From contig QCXZ01000086.1 in assembly GCA_025024175.1 (NCBI GenBank), positions 62,001 through 126,000 on the forward strand: a stretch of 64,000 nucleotides of DNA. The letters are read 5' to 3'. The DNA comes from Rhyzopertha dominica. Its lineage: Eukaryota; Arthropoda; Insecta; Coleoptera; Bostrichidae. Below, piece by piece: positions 59,265 through 64,000 of this stretch. Below the pieces are notes generated by a model. It saw nothing but the letters and a program-made list of their open reading frames with translations. It was not told the origin of the DNA and made no database searches. The position numbers were made by a program, and so were the translations under genes. The number at the start of each line of letters is the position of its first letter. Position 1 is the stretch's first letter.

Positions 59265-60050
59265 CTGAAAATAAAAATGTATTCAAATGTAATACTTGAA
59301 ATGGACTGTTAGCAAGTAGTGGACCAGAAAACTTTAATTAGTTGTGGTCTCATAGGGATTAATTATTTCTGTGATTGTTTCTTTCATTTTTGGCCAAAAA
59401 TATTTTTCAGTTGCTTAAAAGTTTCTGTTATACCGTTGTGTGTTCTTTCGTGATATTCTAATAGTAATCTTCCTGTTCTTCAATATTCGTTTATATTTCT
59501 TACTGTAAACGTTACTTCTTTTTGACGGAATAATTAAATATTTTTTCACAAATTTCGTTAAATGGCAGCTTTAACGCTTCATCGATAAAATAGATCTCAT
59601 AAAATGCGTTTGGTTTGAATATTTCTTTTATTAATTTTGTGAGATGTTCATTAATGGCATTAGTATAAGTATTTTTGTTAAAAGGTTTAGTGTATCGGCA
59701 CTGATACTGTTCGCCAATATTTAAAATTGATCTGTTCGAAAAAAAAAATACAATTTGTTCAATACTAGCTACAGCTTACAGCTTTCTTTCGCTCTCTCTC
59801 TTATCATACTTCTGTTGGGAACGAGACTAAATGGAATAATAAAATATCAATTATCTACCAAAACATACGCGGACTTACATGGGTCTGAACTTAGCGAGTT
59901 TTGTATTCATAAAGTCGGCAATTTTTTGACCTGTTCAACGATATAACACCCGGTATAGTTATTTTAAAAAATAGCAGAGTTATGGCTAATTTTTGTATGA
60001 AAAACATAGAAAAACTAATGCGGGAATAATCAAGAAAAACTTACATTATC
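59265..60050. other. no gene seen
   Basis: AT-rich. A 63-codon hydrophobic frame at 59755-59946 lacks support. Confidence 0.35.
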
Positions 60051-60059
60051 ACCGCCTTC

Positions 60060-60610
60060 ATCCGTGGGTCATAACAATGCGGTCACTCCGGTGGACAGAC
60101 AAGGCGGTTTCACATATGCGCGGGAGATGCAAAAACAAAACATAAGTTACTCATCCGTTAAACTCAAACAGATACAGTTAAGACTCACAGAGGGGTTTTC
60201 ACCCCAGGGCCTCATCCTTGTCCTGTCTATGGCTTCATCCCTGAGATTACATCTTTATCAATGGTGGTTATGAATACCTTGTTAGTTTTCTCTCTTCAAC
60301 AACTAGCTAGTGTCAACCTGAAATAGTAGAGGCTTCCCCGAACGCTCACCCTAAGGCCTATAGGGTCGCATTCCAATAGCCCGGATCGGGGGCACCTAAT
60401 AAGGCTACCCTCTCCACCAGAACTATGTCATTCGAGCAGCCCGCATTACCCCCCGGAATGCAAGTCACCCACTCGAAGGAACCACGGCTGTTAACCGGGC
60501 ACTCTGCGCTAGGGGTTTAAAACTGCCTGAGGCACAGCATGGCCAAAGACCTTACTCTCACTGCCTGAGGCACATCATGGCCAAAGACCTCGCTCTCACT
60601 GAACCAAAAT
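60060..60610. repeat. GC-rich non-coding block with a 38-bp tandem duplication
   Basis: Base composition jumps to well above 50% GC between about 60330 and 60610. A 38-bp unit starting CTGCCTGAGGCACA and ending CTCTCA occurs twice head to tail (60523-60560 and 60561-60598) with three mismatches. Stops occur in all long frames. It resembles a GC-rich UTR of a LINE, but the family is not recognised. Confidence 0.5.
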
Positions 60611-60935
60611 CAAGAACATTTCTCTCTGTCAAAAATGACACATCCATACTCATTGCCTACTTTTGCATCTCCTCGCGACTCTGATATTTCTCGCCAAAAC
60701 AATTAATCGCATGCATACGCATTCGCTTCGATATTAGTATTTATCTTATTAACAGCGATTCTAAACATAGCAAGAAATTAATAAACGCACAAAAACACCT
60801 TTTATTTTAATAATAACGCAGATACAAAAATTGACATTTAACATGTATTGATTTTAAATAGTTAGCCAATTGTTTCTTGTATCTGACTGTTAGTTAGAAC
60901 TGAGCATTAGAAATTCACGCATTTGTAAGTTGTAA

Positions 60936-61181
60936 ATGGAGTTTTCAAATCTAGAAAAGCTTAATAATAACCCTGGCTATGTGCAGCAAAGAAGACCTCG
61001 AATCAGATTTGGGTTTAATGTTTGGTGCGGTATTATTGGGTCCACAATTCTAGGCCTGTACATTTTTGACTATTCTTCAAGTGGTGAACGTCACCTTCAT
61101 TTTTACCAAATGATTTTTAAGAAATCTTTCAACAAAGGCTTCTTAGCGAATTTTTTAAGTGTCTTTCACAATGTGACGTAA
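60936..61181 (+). pseudogene. transposase fragment (Tc1/mariner-IS630-like DDE)
   Basis: Frame contains RRPRIRFGFNVWCGIIGSTI then LGLYIF...GERHLHFYQ, matching the FSVNVW.GIIG..L.GPYF..... G..Y..FLQ segment found in insect IS630/Tc-like DDE transposases. Upstream catalytic Asp and downstream DDE parts are missing or decayed. Confidence 0.6.
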
Positions 61182-61289
61182 CAGCATTAACGTGGTCTCC
61201 TGGTTTTAGTTCTTTTGTTAATAAAACAGGTGAAACACATTTTTATTTGTATTGAGCAGATATAACGATTAACACTGCCTTTTGGCACA

Positions 61290-61760
61290 GTAAGAGCTAT
61301 AAAATACTTGATGAAAGTAGCTGTAAAAGGCAGACGGGAATGTCCGCGGCGCTCGCATTTTCCATGCCCTTCTAATTAATAAATTTCCGGCTCGCGCCCC
61401 TTCCGTATGGTCTTCGGTGACGTTTACGGTTTTCCGGTTTTTCGCATTGTGACAACAAATTTCGTTAAGTGACCTGGCCAGCTCGCGCGATAATGTCGTT
61501 AGTCGCCTTGCAACGGCGAAACTGCAAAACAAAAGGATGGCACTCGGCAAGATGGCGTCATGGTACGAAATATATTACATTACCCGCTAAATTGACCATC
61601 GGGAGCTCATCTGCCGGTTTTTCCGCTAATTTCTGGAAAAAGTCCGAGGCGGACGGCTTTATTGCATTAGTCCGTTGCGATAAGCTGCGTTCAGCCGTGG
61701 CCAGGTTAAATGGAAGCGAAAACGAATTCGTAACTTTTTAATTTTCGGGAAACAAATTAC
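61290..61760. promoter_or_regulatory. CpG-rich promoter-like island
   Basis: GC-rich block open on both strands for about 90 codons without protein-like features. It contains GCAAGATGGCGTC with CAAGATGGCG at 61548-61557, a YY1/Pho-like site typical of housekeeping promoters, and many CpG dinucleotides. Direction and target gene are unknown. Confidence 0.35.
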
Positions 61761-61969
61761 ACTTGGGGCCACCCGTTACGACAAATCGACTCCAAGATTT
61801 GCGAGGATAATGTGATTTCTAAAACTAATCACAAACGAAAAAAATGTGCTTCATAATTATTGACTGCATGGACAGTTTTTTAACTTGAAATCTGTTTGTA
61901 GCAGTCTCAAGTAAGCAACCTTGAAACTATGTGACTAAGTGAATAATTAGTTTCCTTTTTTTACCCATT

Positions 61970-63140
61970 GGGTGTAGAGGTATGCAGTGTCTCTCACTCG
62001 TTTACTGTCTTTTGCACTTTTTCCCCCTTAGTCCTATTCTTTGCTATCCTTCTAGCTTCGTCCCAGGTGAGGTGTCTCTTCCTCAAGGCCTCGGCCACTG
62101 TCATGTTCCATGTCTTCTGGGGTCTCCCTCTTCTTTTCCTTCATCGTACTTTTGCTTCCCATACTAGTTTTGCTGGCCTTTCCTCATTCATTCTCACCAG
62201 ATGCCCGAACCACTTTAGTTTATTTTCTTCCATAGTTTGTTTAATCGACTTTCACTCCCGTATGTCAATATTGGTCTATAAATGGTCTTGTATACCGTCA
62301 TTTTTGTCTTCTCACTTATTTCCTTTTTACTTATTAACGTCCTGTTTCATGAGTGGTACACCTTTATTGCATTAGTGATCCTTTCATTTATTTCTTCATC
62401 CATACTTCCATTGCTTTATATTGTAACTTACTTTGTTTTCCTGTTTATTGACATGTCTATCCTTTTGTCCTTCTTTTCCACGACCATTGTTTTAGTCTTG
62501 CTCGTATTTATTAGCATTTTACGTTTTGTTAGTTCTTTCTCTCAGAACTGTAAATTCTGTTGTAACTTCTCTTCGTTTCTGCATAGATCATCAGGTCATC
62601 TGCAAATGCGCATTCTGCTAACTTTACCACTTTTTTTTACCAATTTTCTATACCCTAATTTCGTTGACCNTGTGTAGTTCCCACAATATACAGACAGTGT
62701 TGGGCTTAACACACCCCCTTGCCTTAATCCATCCACTACCTGGAAATCCAGTGATCCCATGTTGCTTGTTCTAGCGAAATTTTTGGTATTACTGTATAAA
62801 CTCTCTATGCTTTTTCTGAACTTGTTGTTTTTACCCCCTTTCTTAATACTTTCCCAGACCACTATTCTAGGAATATTATCAGATGTATTCTCTATGTCCA
62901 GGAATGCTAAACAGATTCCTTTTTCTTTGCCTATCTTTTCAGCCATTTGTTTACTCGTAAATATACGGTCCTGAGTACTTCACCCCCCTTCTAAACCGGC
63001 TTTGTGCTTCGTCTAGTTGTGGTTCCAGCTTTTCTCTTAATCTTGCTTCCNTCAGTCTCTCATAAACTNTTGCTATTACACTTAACAATGTAATTCTTCT
63101 ATAGTTTCCACATTCTTTTGTGTCTCTTTTTTATGTATTG
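61970..63140 (-). mobile_element. LINE (RTE/craniofacial-like endonuclease-RT) remnant
   Basis: Minus strand, right to left: KECGNYRRITLLSVIA (about 63115), VYERLxEARLREKLEPQLDE (about 63060-63010), then in the frame 62946-62596 CLAFLDIENTSDNIPR, VVWESIKKGG, ESLYSNTKNF, VDGLRQGGVLSPTLSVY, and at about 62610-62580 CAFADDLMIY with an intact FADD box. Frames towards 61980 resemble the C-terminal domain. The first catalytic motif (normally D.EKAYD) is mutated to DIENTSD. Three single Ns and frameshifts; inactive. Confidence 0.8.
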
Positions 63141-64000
63141 GTACAGCACATAATATATTTATGAAAAGTTGGCCAATAACAATTATATCAATGACAGCAC
63201 TATTNAACAACTGATAATATGTATTATCCAAGAAAAAGCAGGTGTTCCACTAAGCCCAATCGTATATAATTTATGCCAAAATGAATACTATATAGATTAT
63301 TTCACGAATGATAACGAAATACAAAAAGTTGTATCAATTTGTAATTTGTTTATTGCAAAGCATGAACATTATTAGCTTATCAAAATGAGAGAGCTAAAAT
63401 AATTAGTGTTCTTAGTCAGAACAAGAAAATTACTCTCACATGAATATTTTGTATTCGATCTCACTATACCTACACGCAAATGCTTTTATTGAATTTGGAG
63501 CGCTTTAATAATGAGGGACCAAATCGCTTTAATTGCCGGGTTCATCACTAACCGAAGTTGACTTTGTGTCAGTTGTGGATTGGGTTAGGTCAAATTTCAT
63601 TAATGGATGTTAAGCCCCCCTATGAGAAGCTTCTAACTAGTTCAGATCGACTAGATCGCAGCAGCGCATTCAGTGTTTATTCGGTGGCAGGTAAATAGCC
63701 AATTATGCAGTTAAATAAGGATCAGATATCACGGACGTTCGAAATTATTTAGCCAACTAACCAGCTCTTACGACTTACGAGTTCAAACTTGACTAAATTT
63801 GATCACCCTGTTGATGATATACTGTGAATATGTACAAGTATTTTTGTCTAAAAAATAAAAATATTTGCATTCACAACCCTCACGTACGATGGTGATTCAA
63901 TACAAGCTTATATTTTTTTTAACTAGGAAATACTGTATAATATTACATATTTGGGTTCCTTTTTCAATTTTAATACGACTTTATGTAATATATGTAGGGT
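63140..64000. other. no gene recognised; possible promoter at 63.6-63.7 kb
   Basis: AT-rich except 63500-63720. That patch contains GCGCATTCAGTG (initiator-like) at about 63665 and a donor-like GGCAG|GTAAAT at about 63692, which could be a short non-coding first exon of a gene beyond the window. Weak. Confidence 0.25.

Overview
The window is nuclear DNA from an insect, most likely a beetle, although the order is inferred and not proven. The sequence is AT-rich. Its protein-coding genes are split by spliceosomal introns, many of them only 50-60 nt, and use arthropod-style TATA/TCAGT promoters. The space between and inside the genes is filled with decayed non-LTR and Penelope-like retroelements. 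One 100-N scaffold gap and scattered single Ns show a draft assembly. No CRISPR array, operon, tRNA or rRNA was seen.

Layout. 0-4.7 kb: AT-rich DNA with a 5'-truncated Penelope-like element (2.6-3.8 kb). About 4.96-18.05 kb: the facilitated trehalose transporter Tret1 on the + strand. It has at least three alternative first exons (14.35, 15.69 and 16.48 kb, all ending in phase 0) joined to a common two-exon body. A fourth, far-upstream 5' exon at 4.96 kb is possible. A foldback element lies at 6.8-7.7 kb. 18.4-18.6 kb (-): a first exon of the RING protein Roc2/RNF7 with no visible RING exon. 19.1-19.7 kb (-): a LINE remnant. 20.8-23.96 kb (-): a complete 7-exon vesicular-type zinc transporter of the ZnT2/3/8 class. 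24.7-30.3 kb (+): NKAIN, a Na,K-ATPase beta-subunit-interacting membrane protein, with three mutually exclusive C-terminal exons. It is divergent from the zinc transporter.

33.8-42.0 kb (+): a complete 10-exon mitochondrial glutaminase with all catalytic residues and C-terminal ankyrin repeats. Its introns hold LINE and Penelope fragments, one of them a roughly 2 kb antisense LINE ending a few bases from a splice donor. 42.4-44.8 kb (+): a decayed LINE just past the glutaminase poly(A) site. 45-64 kb: no confident host gene. This part holds retroelement debris (LINE fragments at 46.2, 48.6, 55.2, 59.1 and 62-63 kb, two inverted Penelope fragments at 53-54 kb, and a transposase scrap at 60.9 kb), a tandemly repeated promoter/first-exon-like unit at 51.5-52.9 kb, and several CpG-rich promoter-like islands (58.2, 60.3 and 61.4 kb).

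The host genes do not form a pathway. They are unrelated metabolic and membrane genes: sugar uptake, zinc loading of vesicles, pump modulation, and glutamine to glutamate. I found no clearly novel multi-gene system. The most interesting features are transcript architecture (alternative first and last exons, a readable in-frame intron), the repeated first-exon unit, and the foldback element.
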